A DNA stretch of 64,000 nt from CAYPAV01 sp964408805. Its GTDB lineage: Bacteria > Pseudomonadota > Alphaproteobacteria > UBA8366. Position numbers and translations under genes: made by a program. The notes under the pieces were generated by a model. The model was given only the letters and a program-made list of their open reading frames with translations. It made no database searches and was not told the origin of the DNA. Position 1 is the stretch's first letter. Each line of letters opens with the position of its first letter. Below are positions 16,208 through 24,495 of this stretch, one piece after another. The stretch spans positions 1 through 64,000 of the forward strand of contig CAYPAV010000002.1 in NCBI GenBank assembly GCA_964408805.1, written 5' to 3'.

Positions 16208-16867
16208 ATGTCCGCAATTCCGCAATTCGACGAGATGACACAACCCAACGGACCCATCGAAGGGCCAACGGCCTGGTACGGCCCCGAGATGGCGGCCTCG
16301 ACGGAATGGCTCTACACGCTCACACCCTCCGATCTCGCCGAGCTTGGCGATGCCCTGGCAAGCGTGCGGAAACAGGGCCTCGATATCATGGCGATCGATC
16401 GCAACAATTTTCCGCTCCCGAGACTCGGGGTGATCCTGGACGATATTCGCGGTCAGCTCTTGAAAGGCCGGGGTTTCGCGCTGCTGCGCGGCGTGCCGGT
16501 CGACGACTATGATGCCCTTGATGCCGCAGGCCGCCCGGTCCCGCAAAACGGCAAGGGGCACCTGCTCGGCCATGTAAAGGGTCTCGGCTATGACGTCGAC
16601 GACCCCGCACTCAAGATCGACGTCGCGTTCAAGCCGGGCGACATGCAGTTCCTGCACAATCATCAGATCCTGCACGATCGCACCGCCTTCGAGGACGGGC
16701 CCGAGCCCGAACGGAAACGCCATCTCCTGCGCCTGTGGCTTTGCCCGCCCGACGGCCGACCGCTGCCGGACTACTATGCGCCGCGCTACGGATCGGCCGC
16801 GATCGGCGATCGCGGCGGTATCCGCACACCCGGCCAGGTGCCGAACGCACCGTTGGAAGCGATTTAG
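16208..16867 (+). pseudogene. TauD/TfdA-type dioxygenase with internal in-frame deletions
   Basis: Both ends look like a normal ~340-350-residue TauD-type enzyme (start MSAIPQFDEM; RGFALLRGVPVDDY; NGKGHLLGHVKGLGYD; then PGDMQFLHNHQILHDRTAFED and RHLLRLWLCPP), but the open frame is only 219 codons. Comparison with the family from memory shows ~125 residues missing between VDDP and ALKIDVAFKPGD. This removes the H-x-D half of the iron site, and a shorter stretch is lost around DYDALDAAGRPV. Both deletions keep the frame. The product cannot hold Fe(II) normally, so I call it a pseudogene even though it is open. Confidence 0.7.
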
Positions 16868-16937
16868 AGCACGACGAGCATGGCGGCGTAAAACTGCCGG
16901 GTGGACATCGTTCAACTCGCGTCGAAGAATACGCTTC

Positions 16938-17855
16938 ATGACGGACACGCCGAATCCTCCCTTTTCACTGAAAGACGCCCTTGGGGTCTCTATCGATACG
17001 ATTCAAGTTCTCGATATCGGTGCGATGATCGAGGGCGAGGTCCGCTATGGCCGCTTGCTCGATGAGGGGCTGGCGGAAATTACGGGAATTGAGCCCAATT
17101 CGGAGGAACGCGCGCGTCTGGAGAAAGAGGGGCCGAAAAATTGCACCTGGCTGCCGTATTTTCTCGGCAACGGCGATGACGCCACCTTCCATATAACGCT
17201 GTATCGCGGCTGCTCATCCTTGTTTGAACCGGACCCGGCCGTGATCGATCAATTTCAGACGATCGGCGCCACTCAACCCGGTGGTAATTTTCATGTCGTC
17301 GGCACGGAGCCGGTCAAGACGACGCGTCTCGACGACGTCGAGGAACTGCCGGCCGTCGACTATATGAAGATCGACGTCCAGGGGGCCGAGCTCGAAATTC
17401 TCCGCCATGGCGTACAGAAATTGGCCGATACGTTGGTCATCGAATTGGAGGCGGAGTTCGTTCAGATTTATAAGGGCCAACCCCTGTTCGGCGAGATTCA
17501 GGAGTTCCTCCATCGGCACGGATTTCAGTTCCACAAATTTATCGATATCGCCGGTCGTTGCTTCCGACCCTTCGAAATCGGAGACAATCCCTTTTCGGCC
17601 ATGAGCCAAGCCCTCTGGGCGGACGCCGTATTCGTCCGGGATTTTACCAATCTAAGTAATTTAACGGATATGCAACTTCTGAAATTCGCGACGATTTTAC
17701 ACGACGTCTACCTTTCCTACGATTTCGTTCTTTTCATTCTGAATGAATTGGACCGCCGAAATGAAACGCCGCTTTCGGAGCGCTACAAGGATGCGATGCG
17801 GCGCCAGCCGCCCCGACAGCGGCTATTCATGAACCTGAAAGAGCATAACAAATAG
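16938..17855 (+). CDS. FkbM family methyltransferase
   Basis: This is a 305-residue putative SAM-dependent methyltransferase. VLDIGAMIEGEVRYG is the nucleotide-binding motif I, ITGIEPNSEE the ribose-contacting acidic turn, and VDYMKIDVQGAELEILRHG the classic FkbM motif. FkbM-type enzymes methylate sugar or polyketide hydroxyls; those in gene-poor contexts often act on surface glycans. The upstream open frame (from 16590) overlaps the dioxygenase remnant and is discarded. The C-terminal 80 residues are AT-richer than the neighbours, hinting at transfer. Confidence 0.82.
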   Translation: MTDTPNPPFSLKDALGVSIDTIQVLDIGAMIEGEVRYGRLLDEGLAEITGIEPNSEERARLEKEGPKNCTWLPYFLGNGDDATFHITLYRGCSSLFEPDPAVIDQFQTIGATQPGGNFHVVGTEPVKTTRLDDVEELPAVDYMKIDVQGAELEILRHGVQKLADTLVIELEAEFVQIYKGQPLFGEIQEFLHRHGFQFHKFIDIAGRCFRPFEIGDNPFSAMSQALWADAVFVRDFTNLSNLTDMQLLKFATILHDVYLSYDFVLFILNELDRRNETPLSERYKDAMRRQPPRQRLFMNLKEHNK

Positions 17856-17888
17856 CGCGATCGTCATATGCAAGGACATTGCGTTCGG

Positions 17889-17938
17889 CCGAATTCGTCA
17901 ATTCGGTCCATGACCTAACGGATATGTGATTCATCACA
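17889..17938. promoter_or_regulatory. Two palindromes upstream of the Sco-type operon
   Basis: CCGAATT-CGTC-AATTCGG (17889-17906) is a perfect 7-bp inverted repeat, and TGTGAT-TC-ATCACA (17925-17938) is a perfect 6-bp inverted repeat, both within 110 bp of the operon start at 17995. The second has the half-sites of CRP/FNR-like operators but a shorter spacer. The first could instead end the FkbM transcript, though no T-run follows. Either or both may be operators for the operon. Confidence 0.4.
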
Positions 17939-17994
17939 CCGGGTTAGCGCGGGTATTCTCGCGGCGACGAAAGGTTCAATAGAGGAGTCCCCCG

Positions 17995-18420
17995 ATGCGA
18001 TCCTTCCGACGCGCCTTCCTCGCCGTACTGTCGGCCCTTGTTCTCGCCGCCGGAACCGCCGATGCCGTCGCGCCCAAGCGCATAACGGTCACCGGCGAGA
18101 TCATCGATACCTGGTGCTATATCACCGAAATCATGTATCCGCTGGGGACGGCCCACCATCGCTGCGCCATCTGGTGCGCCGTCGGCGGCATCCCGGTCTC
18201 GATAGCGGCGAAGGACGGCAACACCTATATGGTCCTCAAGGTCGAGGGCGATGCAACCAACGTCGCCAATCCGGCATTCCTCAAGATCCAAAGCCATGAA
18301 GTCACCGTCGAGGGCGACTTCTACGAGCGCGACGGAGTCAAATACCTGATCGTGACCCAAGTGCGCGACGACAAGGGCGTCGTCAACATGACCCATAAGG
18401 AATACGGGGTGCAGCCATGA
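17995..18420 (+). CDS. Secreted Cys/His-containing protein, first gene of Sco-type operon
   Basis: This is a 141-residue protein with a signal peptide (AVLSALVLAAGTADA). The mature part reads TVTGEIIDTWCYITEIM, then HHRCAIWCAVGGIPVSI, then an OB-fold-like beta pattern ending in KYLIVTQV. One Cys near the N-terminus plus the HHRCAIWC group could bind metal (copper or haem) or form disulfides. I know this only as a conserved hypothetical type. The stop overlaps the next start (ATGA). Its partner gene shows the same order of features, so the two are probably distant paralogues. A role in copper or cytochrome oxidase maturation is inferred only from the Sco protein two genes downstream. Confidence 0.75.
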   Translation: MRSFRRAFLAVLSALVLAAGTADAVAPKRITVTGEIIDTWCYITEIMYPLGTAHHRCAIWCAVGGIPVSIAAKDGNTYMVLKVEGDATNVANPAFLKIQSHEVTVEGDFYERDGVKYLIVTQVRDDKGVVNMTHKEYGVQP

Positions 18421-18950
18421 ACGCCCGTATCGGAAGGCGCTTCATCGGCGTAAGCGTTGCGCTTCTGATGCTGACGGCGGCGGGGGCCAAGGCGGCGGAC
18501 GAATGGGGCATCGAGGGCGAGAAGGTCGTCCGGTGGACCGGCACGGTGGTCGATCTACTCTGCGAACTCTCAGGCGATTGTCCGGCGAATTGCGGCGGCG
18601 GCAAGCGTCAGCTCGGCCTCCTGAAAGAGAACGGCACCCTTTGGCCGATGGTGAAGAACAACGATCCCTTCGCCGGCGCCGTCGACGATCTGATCGCGTT
18701 CTGCGGCAAGAAGATCGTCGCCGACGGGCTCGAGATCCACAATGCCAAGATGAAGCTCTTCCAGATTCAGTTCAAACGTCTGGCCCCTAACGGCAAATGG
18801 AGTCGCGCCAATCAGTTCACCAAGAATTGGAGCAAACGGAACGGTGGGGCGGACGGCGGCAAGTGGATCTGGAAGGACAAGACCGTCAAGACGCTGCTGG
18901 ATAGGGACGGCGTCCTCGGCGTGCCGGGTTTGAAGCCGCCGAAGGAATGA
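18417..18950 (+). CDS. Secreted Cys-rich protein, second gene of Sco-type operon
   Basis: This is a 177-residue protein with a signal peptide ending near AAGAKAAD. The mature region has WTGTVVDLLCELSGDCPANCGGG, a cluster of three cysteines within 12 residues, a fourth in IAFCGKK, and a basic, Trp-containing tail. The start TGTVVDLLC resembles TGEIIDTWC of the preceding protein, suggesting a shared OB-like fold. It overlaps both neighbours by 4 bp (ATGA). Function is unknown; metal handling or redox work in the periplasm is plausible because of the downstream Sco protein. Confidence 0.72.
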   Translation: MNARIGRRFIGVSVALLMLTAAGAKAADEWGIEGEKVVRWTGTVVDLLCELSGDCPANCGGGKRQLGLLKENGTLWPMVKNNDPFAGAVDDLIAFCGKKIVADGLEIHNAKMKLFQIQFKRLAPNGKWSRANQFTKNWSKRNGGADGGKWIWKDKTVKTLLDRDGVLGVPGLKPPKE

Positions 18951-19567
18951 ACATTCGGCGGGCCTGGATCGGTGCCTGGCTGGCCGTTGCCCTGTCGGGC
19001 GCGGCTGCGGCCGGCGCCCCGCCGCCCTTCCCTGTCTCCATCGGCGGCCCCTTCACGCTCACCGACCCATCGGGTACCCGGCGGAGCGATCGCGACTTCC
19101 GCGGCCGCTTCATGTTGGTCTTTTTCGGCTACACCTATTGCCCGGACACCTGCCCAACCAATCTGCAAAGCATGGGCGAGGCGCTCGATCTCGTCGCAAG
19201 GCGAAACCCGCTAGCGGCGGCAAGAGTGCAGCCGATCTTCATCACCGTCGATCCGACCCGCGACACCCTGGGCGCGCTCGGGGAATACGTGCCGAACTTT
19301 CATCCGCGCCTAATCGGCCTCCGCGGCTCGCCGGCCGAGGTTCGGGCCGTCGCCCGGGCCTACCGCGTTCATCTGCTGAAGGTGACGCCGGATAAATCGG
19401 CGCCGAAGGACTATCTCGTCTCACACGGGCCCAACACCTTCCTGATGGGCCCGAAGGGCGAGTTCGTGACGCTCTTCACGCACGACACGGGGCCGCGACG
19501 GATCGCGGAAATACTCCTGAAATACGTGGCCGGCAGAGACGTCAGCCGTAAACCACCAGGACGATGA
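18947..19567 (+). CDS. SCO family protein (copper chaperone/thiol redox)
   Basis: This is a 206-residue SCO1/SenC-type thioredoxin-fold protein with an N-terminal signal or anchor (AWLAVALSGAAAAG). The copper motif is FGYTYCPDTCPTNL (CxxxC), and the distal His ligand lies in VSHGPNTFLM, where most Sco proteins have DHS. QPIFITVDPTRDT is the usual strand/loop. Sco proteins deliver Cu to the CuA centre of cytochrome oxidase or act as thiol-disulfide reductases. It is the third gene of a tightly coupled operon. Its end overlaps the convergent DMT transporter gene by 26 bp. Confidence 0.88.
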   Translation: MNIRRAWIGAWLAVALSGAAAAGAPPPFPVSIGGPFTLTDPSGTRRSDRDFRGRFMLVFFGYTYCPDTCPTNLQSMGEALDLVARRNPLAAARVQPIFITVDPTRDTLGALGEYVPNFHPRLIGLRGSPAEVRAVARAYRVHLLKVTPDKSAPKDYLVSHGPNTFLMGPKGEFVTLFTHDTGPRRIAEILLKYVAGRDVSRKPPGR

Positions 19568-20459
19568 TACCGGCCACGACGAGGGCGATCCCGGCCAGTT
19601 CCCGCGGCGTCGAATGCTCTTTGAAGAACCAGAACGAGACCGCCAGGGTGAAGATGAACTCGACCTGTGCCAGCGCCTTGACGTAGGACGCCTTCTCGAG
19701 CGTGAAGGCCGTCGCCCAGCCGATCGTCCCCATGACGCTGGTGATCCCGACCAGAAGGCAGACCCTCCAGTTGCGCGCGATGATGACGTATTGACGTGGA
19801 TTGATGATCGCGACGTAGAGACACATCACCACGGTCTGCATCGACAGCATGCAAAACATGGTGAGGCCGGCACGAAACAGGATGTCGTCCAGTCCCAGGA
19901 CCAGAGTCGCCTTTCGCATCGAGAGCGACGCGACCGCAAAACACATGCCCGACGCAAGGCCGATCCAAGCCGACTGGTTCGACAAGAGCGAAAGGAGCTG
20001 GCTTCCCTGTAGACCCGTGCGCGTCAACGTGATCAGCACCACGCCGGTGACGCTGATCAGGATCCCGACCCAGCCATAAAGATAGACGGCCTCGCCGAAA
20101 AAAATGGAGCCGATGATCGCGGTGAGAAACGCTTCGGTCCGCGCATACGCCGTGCCGACGGCGAAATTCCTGAGCGAGAAGAGATAGACCAGAAGCGCCG
20201 TCGCCACGATCTGCCCCGTGCCGGCCGTGACGGTCAGCGCCCAAAAGGCGCCCGAGAGTTCAGGAAAGGGCTCGCCGCGGTGCTGAAAGAGAACCCAGAT
20301 ATAGATCATCGCGAAGGGAAGGCCGAACAGGAAGCGGACCATCGTCACCGAGATCGTCGTCAGTTCCGAAGTCAGGTGCTTCTGCGCGGCCGATCGGATG
20401 TTCTGCACGAAGGCCGCGAAGATCGTGATCGGAATCCAAAGCCACGGAATCGCCGCCAT
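19542..20459 (-). CDS. EamA/DMT family transporter
   Basis: This is a 305-residue inner-membrane protein with ten hydrophobic segments in two EamA repeats (the second ends FTLEKASYVKALAQVEFIFTLA ... STPRELAGIALVVAGIIVL). Drug/metabolite-superfamily exporters of this length often move amino acids or small metabolites; the substrate is unknown. It is divergent from the LysR remnant, which in an intact ancestor may have regulated either this gene or the Liv-type operon. Confidence 0.87.
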   Translation of the reverse strand: MAAIPWLWIPITIFAAFVQNIRSAAQKHLTSELTTISVTMVRFLFGLPFAMIYIWVLFQHRGEPFPELSGAFWALTVTAGTGQIVATALLVYLFSLRNFAVGTAYARTEAFLTAIIGSIFFGEAVYLYGWVGILISVTGVVLITLTRTGLQGSQLLSLLSNQSAWIGLASGMCFAVASLSMRKATLVLGLDDILFRAGLTMFCMLSMQTVVMCLYVAIINPRQYVIIARNWRVCLLVGITSVMGTIGWATAFTLEKASYVKALAQVEFIFTLAVSFWFFKEHSTPRELAGIALVVAGIIVLVVYG

Positions 20460-20584
20460 CGCCGTCGTCCTTTAAATAACTTTCAATACGTAAATACCGG
20501 CCGCGCGCCGGAGGATCGAAGGAATATCGTTAAATACAGCGGCTGACAAAAGATATTCCTTCACAATTGATATGAGTTAATTTC

Positions 20585-20809
20585 ATGGCTAAACTCATCT
20601 CCATGCCGCAACTTCCCCCGTTGAACGCGTTCCGGACATTCGAGGCCGCCGCCCGACACCTCAATTTCAGTCATGCGGCGGAAGAGCTACGCGTCACCCC
20701 CTCCGCCGTCAGCCATCAGATCAAGGAACTGGAGGGCCGCCTCGGCGTCGGCCTCTTCAACCGGCTGCATCGGGGGCTGACATTGCGGCACTCGTCATTG
20801 AGGAGTTGA
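20585..20809 (+). pseudogene. LysR-type regulator remnant (HTH only)
   Basis: The first ~67 residues are a textbook LysR helix-turn-helix of the GcvA subgroup (LPPLNAFRTFEAAARHLNFS, AAEELRVTPSAVSHQIKELE, GLFNRLHRGLTL). After GLTL, near 20786, LysR similarity stops and the frame closes a few codons later. The ~230-residue effector domain is absent. The same bases, read one frame over, are already the middle of a LivH-type permease, so a deletion has fused the two genes. Confidence 0.85.
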
Positions 20810-21357
20810 TCCGCATCGTCTGGGGATCGTCCGAGCAAGTAATGCCGGTTCCCGATGCGGTCGGCGGCGCCTTTTTCTTCGCCGGCATGATCTATTCCAA
20901 ATACCGGTTTTTCGCCGCTGCGTTCGGCCTCGCCGTGATCGTCCTGGTCTGGCTTTTCCTCGAAAAGACCCCGTACGGCGCCATCATCAAGGCGGGCGCG
21001 CATGACGGTGAAATGGTGCGCGCGCTCGGCATCAACCTGACCCGGCTCCGCCTCTACGTGTTCGGTTTGGGCGCCGCGCTCGCGGCCATCGCCGGCATCG
21101 CCCTCACGCCCATTTGGGGCCTTCGCCCCCATGTCGGCGTCGATGTCGTCGTACCGGCCTTTTTGATCATCGTGCTCGGCGGGATCGGCAGTTTCTGGGG
21201 CGCCGTCGTCGGCGGCATCCTGGTCGGGCTGACCGTCGGCATCACGGGGGCCTATGCCTCCGAATGGTCACTGATGTCGATGTATCTCCTGCTGATTTCC
21301 GTGGTCACCTTTCGTGCCCGTGGCCTGTTCGGCAAGAAAAGCCTGTTGGAGGCCTGA
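20806..21357 (+). pseudogene. Branched-chain-type ABC permease LivH, 5' truncated
   Basis: The frame encodes the last ~185 residues of a LivH-type permease: LIRIVWGSS, YGAIIKAGAHDGEMVRALGIN (the EAA-like coupling loop) and IIVLGGIGSFWGAVVGGILVG. Full-length LivH proteins are ~290 residues, so about 100 N-terminal residues with three or so membrane helices are gone. LivH-like sequence can be read back to IAALVIEE at about 20782, immediately at the LysR break. A TTG at 20806 could start a fragment, but function as a permease is doubtful. livM follows after 2 bases. Confidence 0.82.
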
Positions 21358-21359
21358 TC

Positions 21360-22406
21360 ATGGGACTGACCGGCTCCGACAAACTGATCACCCGGCCTAT
21401 GATGGTGCTGTTCGCCGCCCTGGTGACGCTCCCCTTTTGGATCGGCCCGATCGGCCTCTACCAGTATCTCGGTGTGGAGATCGTCATCTGGATGATCTTC
21501 GCCCTCGGGTTCAATCTGTTGCTCGGCTATTCCGGGTTGCCGTCCTTCGGGCACGGCGCCTATTTCGGGCTCGGCGCCTACGCCTTTGGACTGTTCCAGT
21601 TGAATATGGGGGAGAATTTGTTTCTCGCCCTCCTTTCCGCCGTTGCGGTCGCGGCTCTTGGCGGGGCGATCGTCGCTAGTTTCATATCGCATCGCCGCGG
21701 CATTTATTTCGCCCTCCTGACAATCGCCTTCGGGCAGGTGTTCTGGTTCATCGCGATGAAATGGCACCGTCTCACGGGCGGTGAGGATGGTCTGTTGAAT
21801 ATTCCGCGCGGTAACCTCTCGATCGGCCTCGTCGAGGTCGGCCTGAAGGATAATACGGTCCTTTACTATTTCGCCCTGGCGGTGCTCGCCGCCGTCGTCA
21901 TCGGCCTTTGGCGCCTCGTTCATTCGCCGTTCGGCAAAGTGATCCACGCGATCAAGCAGAACGAAATGCGGGCCGGATTCATCGGTTACAACGTCTGGCT
22001 TTACAAATGGCTGGTGTTCACGCTTTCGGCCTCTATCGCGGGCCTGGCGGGCGGCCTGTTCGCGATGGCGCAGGAAAGCGCCTATCCCGACGTCATGAGC
22101 CTCCACGCCTCGGGTTTCGTGGTCATGATGACCCTGATCGGCGGCGGGTTCGTGAGCTTCTGGGGGCCGGTCGTCGGCGCCGTCATCTTCTTCCTCGCCC
22201 GCGACCTCCTGGGCGCGGTCACCGAGACCTGGCTGCTCTGGTACGGGCTGATGTTCATGGCGATTGTCCTGTTTAAGCCGGAAGGTGCAGCCGGAGCCTG
22301 GCAGGATGCCGTGGCGCGCTTCCGCGCCGAGCGTCCGATGACGACACCCGTCGAAGCCGGATCCGCGCCCGTCGCGGGCGGCCTCATCGCCTTGATGCGG
22401 AGGTGA
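21360..22406 (+). CDS. Branched-chain-type ABC transporter permease LivM
   Basis: This is a 348-residue permease starting at MGLTGSDKLITRPMM, two bases after the LivH stop, with a GGAGG-like site inside the livH end. About nine hydrophobic segments are present, with LGYSGLPSFGHGAYFGLGAYAFG typical of LivM and the coupling loop FGKVIHAIKQNEMRAGFIGYN. The gene itself looks intact, but its partner LivH is truncated and no binding-protein gene is nearby, so the transporter is probably not functional as encoded here. Substrate could be amino acids, amides or urea-like compounds. Confidence 0.87.
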   Translation: MGLTGSDKLITRPMMVLFAALVTLPFWIGPIGLYQYLGVEIVIWMIFALGFNLLLGYSGLPSFGHGAYFGLGAYAFGLFQLNMGENLFLALLSAVAVAALGGAIVASFISHRRGIYFALLTIAFGQVFWFIAMKWHRLTGGEDGLLNIPRGNLSIGLVEVGLKDNTVLYYFALAVLAAVVIGLWRLVHSPFGKVIHAIKQNEMRAGFIGYNVWLYKWLVFTLSASIAGLAGGLFAMAQESAYPDVMSLHASGFVVMMTLIGGGFVSFWGPVVGAVIFFLARDLLGAVTETWLLWYGLMFMAIVLFKPEGAAGAWQDAVARFRAERPMTTPVEAGSAPVAGGLIALMRR

Positions 22407-22409
22407 GCG

Positions 22410-23153
22410 ATGGCAATCTTCGAAGCAAACGGCATCCACAAGCGCTTCGGCGACCAGGTGGTCCTCGAGGAGATCAATCTTAGCTTCGAGGCCGGCCGGA
22501 TCTCCGGCATCATGGGCCCCAACGGCGCCGGCAAGACGACCTGCTTCAACGTCCTGACCGGCCGCTACAAGCCGGATCGGGGCCGGGTCCTTTTCGAGGG
22601 CGAGGACATCGCCGGCCTGCCGCCCCGCGCGATCGCGCGGAAGGGTATCTCGCGCTCGTTCCAGATCATGAACCTGTTCGACGACTATACGGTGCTGGAA
22701 AACATTCTTATCGCACTACCGGAGATTCGCGGGCGCGGATTCAACATGACGCACAACCTCGCCGCAGACGGCGCGGCCGCCGATCATGCCACCCTGATCC
22801 TGGAGCGCGTCGGCCTGAAGGGACGCGAGAACGAAAGCGCCAGCAACCTTTCCTACGGCAACCGCCGCGCCTTGGAGATCGGCGTGGCGCTGGCCGCCGA
22901 ACCGAAGCTGCTGTTCCTCGACGAACCGACGGCCGGCATGGGCACCGAGGCGACATCGCGTCTCGCCGATCTGATCGCGGCGTTGAAGGTGTTCTACACC
23001 ATCGTGATCATCGAACACGATATGCGGTTCCTGTTCGGTCTCGCCGATCGGATTTCGGTAATCCATTGGGGCCAGGTGATCGCCGAGGGCACGCCCGACG
23101 ATCTAAAGGCCAACAAATGGGTACAGGCCTCTAATCTGGGAGCCCTGCAATGA
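22410..23153 (+). CDS. Branched-chain-type ABC transporter ATPase LivG
   Basis: This is a 247-residue ABC ATPase with Walker A GPNGAGKTTCFNVLTG, LivG-type SRSFQIMNLFDDYTVLENI Q-loop, signature NLSYGNRRALEIGVAL, Walker B LLFLDEPTAGMG and switch region IIEHDMRFLFGL. All catalytic motifs are intact. It lies 3 bases after livM and overlaps livF by 4 bp. It belongs to the damaged Liv-type operon. Confidence 0.9.
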   Translation: MAIFEANGIHKRFGDQVVLEEINLSFEAGRISGIMGPNGAGKTTCFNVLTGRYKPDRGRVLFEGEDIAGLPPRAIARKGISRSFQIMNLFDDYTVLENILIALPEIRGRGFNMTHNLAADGAAADHATLILERVGLKGRENESASNLSYGNRRALEIGVALAAEPKLLFLDEPTAGMGTEATSRLADLIAALKVFYTIVIIEHDMRFLFGLADRISVIHWGQVIAEGTPDDLKANKWVQASNLGALQ

Positions 23154-23848
23154 TCCTCGACGTCAGCGGCATCGAAACCTTCTACGGCGAGACGCAGGTC
23201 CTGTTCGACGTCTCGCTGCAAGTAGCACCCGGCGAGGTCGTCAGCCTGCTTGGCCCCAACGGCGCCGGCAAGACGACGACCATCCGATCGATCCTGGGCT
23301 TGACCCCGGCGTCGCGCGGCCGCATCGCCTTCGACGATCGCGAGATCACCGATGCGCCCACCCACGAAATCGCAGCCGCAGGCGTGGGCTGGGTGCCCGA
23401 CGACCGCCGGATCTTTCCGACCCTCACCGTCGAACGCAATCTCTCGATCGCCCGCAAGCGGACGCGGTTTCGCGCTTGGAAGCAGGACGAGATGTTCGAG
23501 ATATTTTCAGCCCTCGAATACCTGATGGACCGCGAATGCGAGAACCTCTCCGGCGGCGAGATGCAGATGGTCGCGATTTCAAGAGCGCTTTTGGGGTCGC
23601 CCGGCCTGGTCCTGTTCGACGAGCCCTCGCAGGGCCTGGCGCCGAAGGTGGTGCAAGACGTGATGAAAACCATCGAACGCCTGAAGCGCGAGGGCATCTC
23701 CGTCCTCGTTGTCGAGCAGAACGCCCGGAGCGCCCTCGAGGTGAGCGACCGGGTCTATGTCATGGATCTCGGCCGGATCGTCCATGAGGGTCCGGCCCAA
23801 ACACTGCTCGACGATTCGGCGCTCCGCGAGAAACTGGTGGGGATCTGA
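23150..23848 (+). CDS. Branched-chain-type ABC transporter ATPase LivF
   Basis: This is a 232-residue LivF-type ATPase with Walker A GPNGAGKTTTIRSILG, VGWVPDDRRIFPTLTVERNL, signature NLSGGEMQMVAISRAL, Walker B LVLFDEPSQGLAP and LVVEQNARSALEVSDR. All motifs are intact. Overlap with livG (ATGA) indicates coupled translation. It is followed after 2 bases by a third, unusual ATPase-like gene. Confidence 0.9.
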   Translation: MILDVSGIETFYGETQVLFDVSLQVAPGEVVSLLGPNGAGKTTTIRSILGLTPASRGRIAFDDREITDAPTHEIAAAGVGWVPDDRRIFPTLTVERNLSIARKRTRFRAWKQDEMFEIFSALEYLMDRECENLSGGEMQMVAISRALLGSPGLVLFDEPSQGLAPKVVQDVMKTIERLKREGISVLVVEQNARSALEVSDRVYVMDLGRIVHEGPAQTLLDDSALREKLVGI

Positions 23849-23850
23849 CG

Positions 23851-24474
23851 ATGGCAATGCCGATCCTGGAAGTCCGGAACCTGGTCAAGACCTACACGCG
23901 AGGCCTTCTGGCCAAGCAGGAGACCTTCCGCCTGGAGGCCGGTTTCACGGTGCGCGACTCCGCGGTGATCGGCGTCATGGGCCCCAACGGGTCCGGCAAG
24001 ACCACGTTGTTCGAGCTGATTACCGGCTCGAACCTGCCGACCGCCGGCGAGGTTCTGATCAACGGAACCAACATCCACGACGTGAAATACAAGGAACGCG
24101 ACCGGCTGGCGATCCACTATCACCAATCCTACCAGGTGCGGCATTTCAAACGGACCCGGCCGAGTTTCATGATGCAGCCAGCGGCGGCCGACTATCCCAT
24201 CGTCCATCTTTTCGACGAGCCGCAGTTCAACACCTAGGACGGCTATATCGGCTTCATGCTGGAATTTTTCGCCAAGCTGCGCCGAGAGAATCGAGTCGTC
24301 TTCGTCTGCGTGCACCCGAACGAGCCCTTCCATTTGGACATCCTGCGGGAAATCTGCGAGCGCTTCATCTTCGTGCAAAAGGGTCGGCTGACCCATGCCC
24401 AGGACTACGAAACCCTGTTGGAACACGACGCGGTCCGCGACTACCTCGGAACCCTCCTCGAACGCGCGGCTTGA
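23851..24474 (+). pseudogene. Third ABC ATPase-like gene, interrupted by UAG
   Basis: Two segments in one frame (23851-24237 and 24238-24474) are split by TAG at 24235-24237; together they give a ~207-residue protein. Walker A (GPNGSGKTTLFELITGS) and a Walker-B-like LFDEPQFNT are present, but the LSGGQ signature is missing: the region before Walker B reads RTRPSFMMQPAAADYPIVH. The coding pattern continues straight past the stop (DGYIGFMLEFFAKL ... VFVCVHPNEPF). A change of one base from TGG (Trp) would explain the stop. The lack of the signature suggests this family was already not a normal ATPase. Sequencing error is the main alternative. Confidence 0.72.
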
Positions 24475-24495
24475 TCGATGCGATGGAGGAACATC

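Noticed and set aside
24235..24237. UAG as pyrrolysine
   Set aside because: Pyrrolysine is restricted to particular methylamine-related genes and organisms; TGG to TAG mutation is far simpler.
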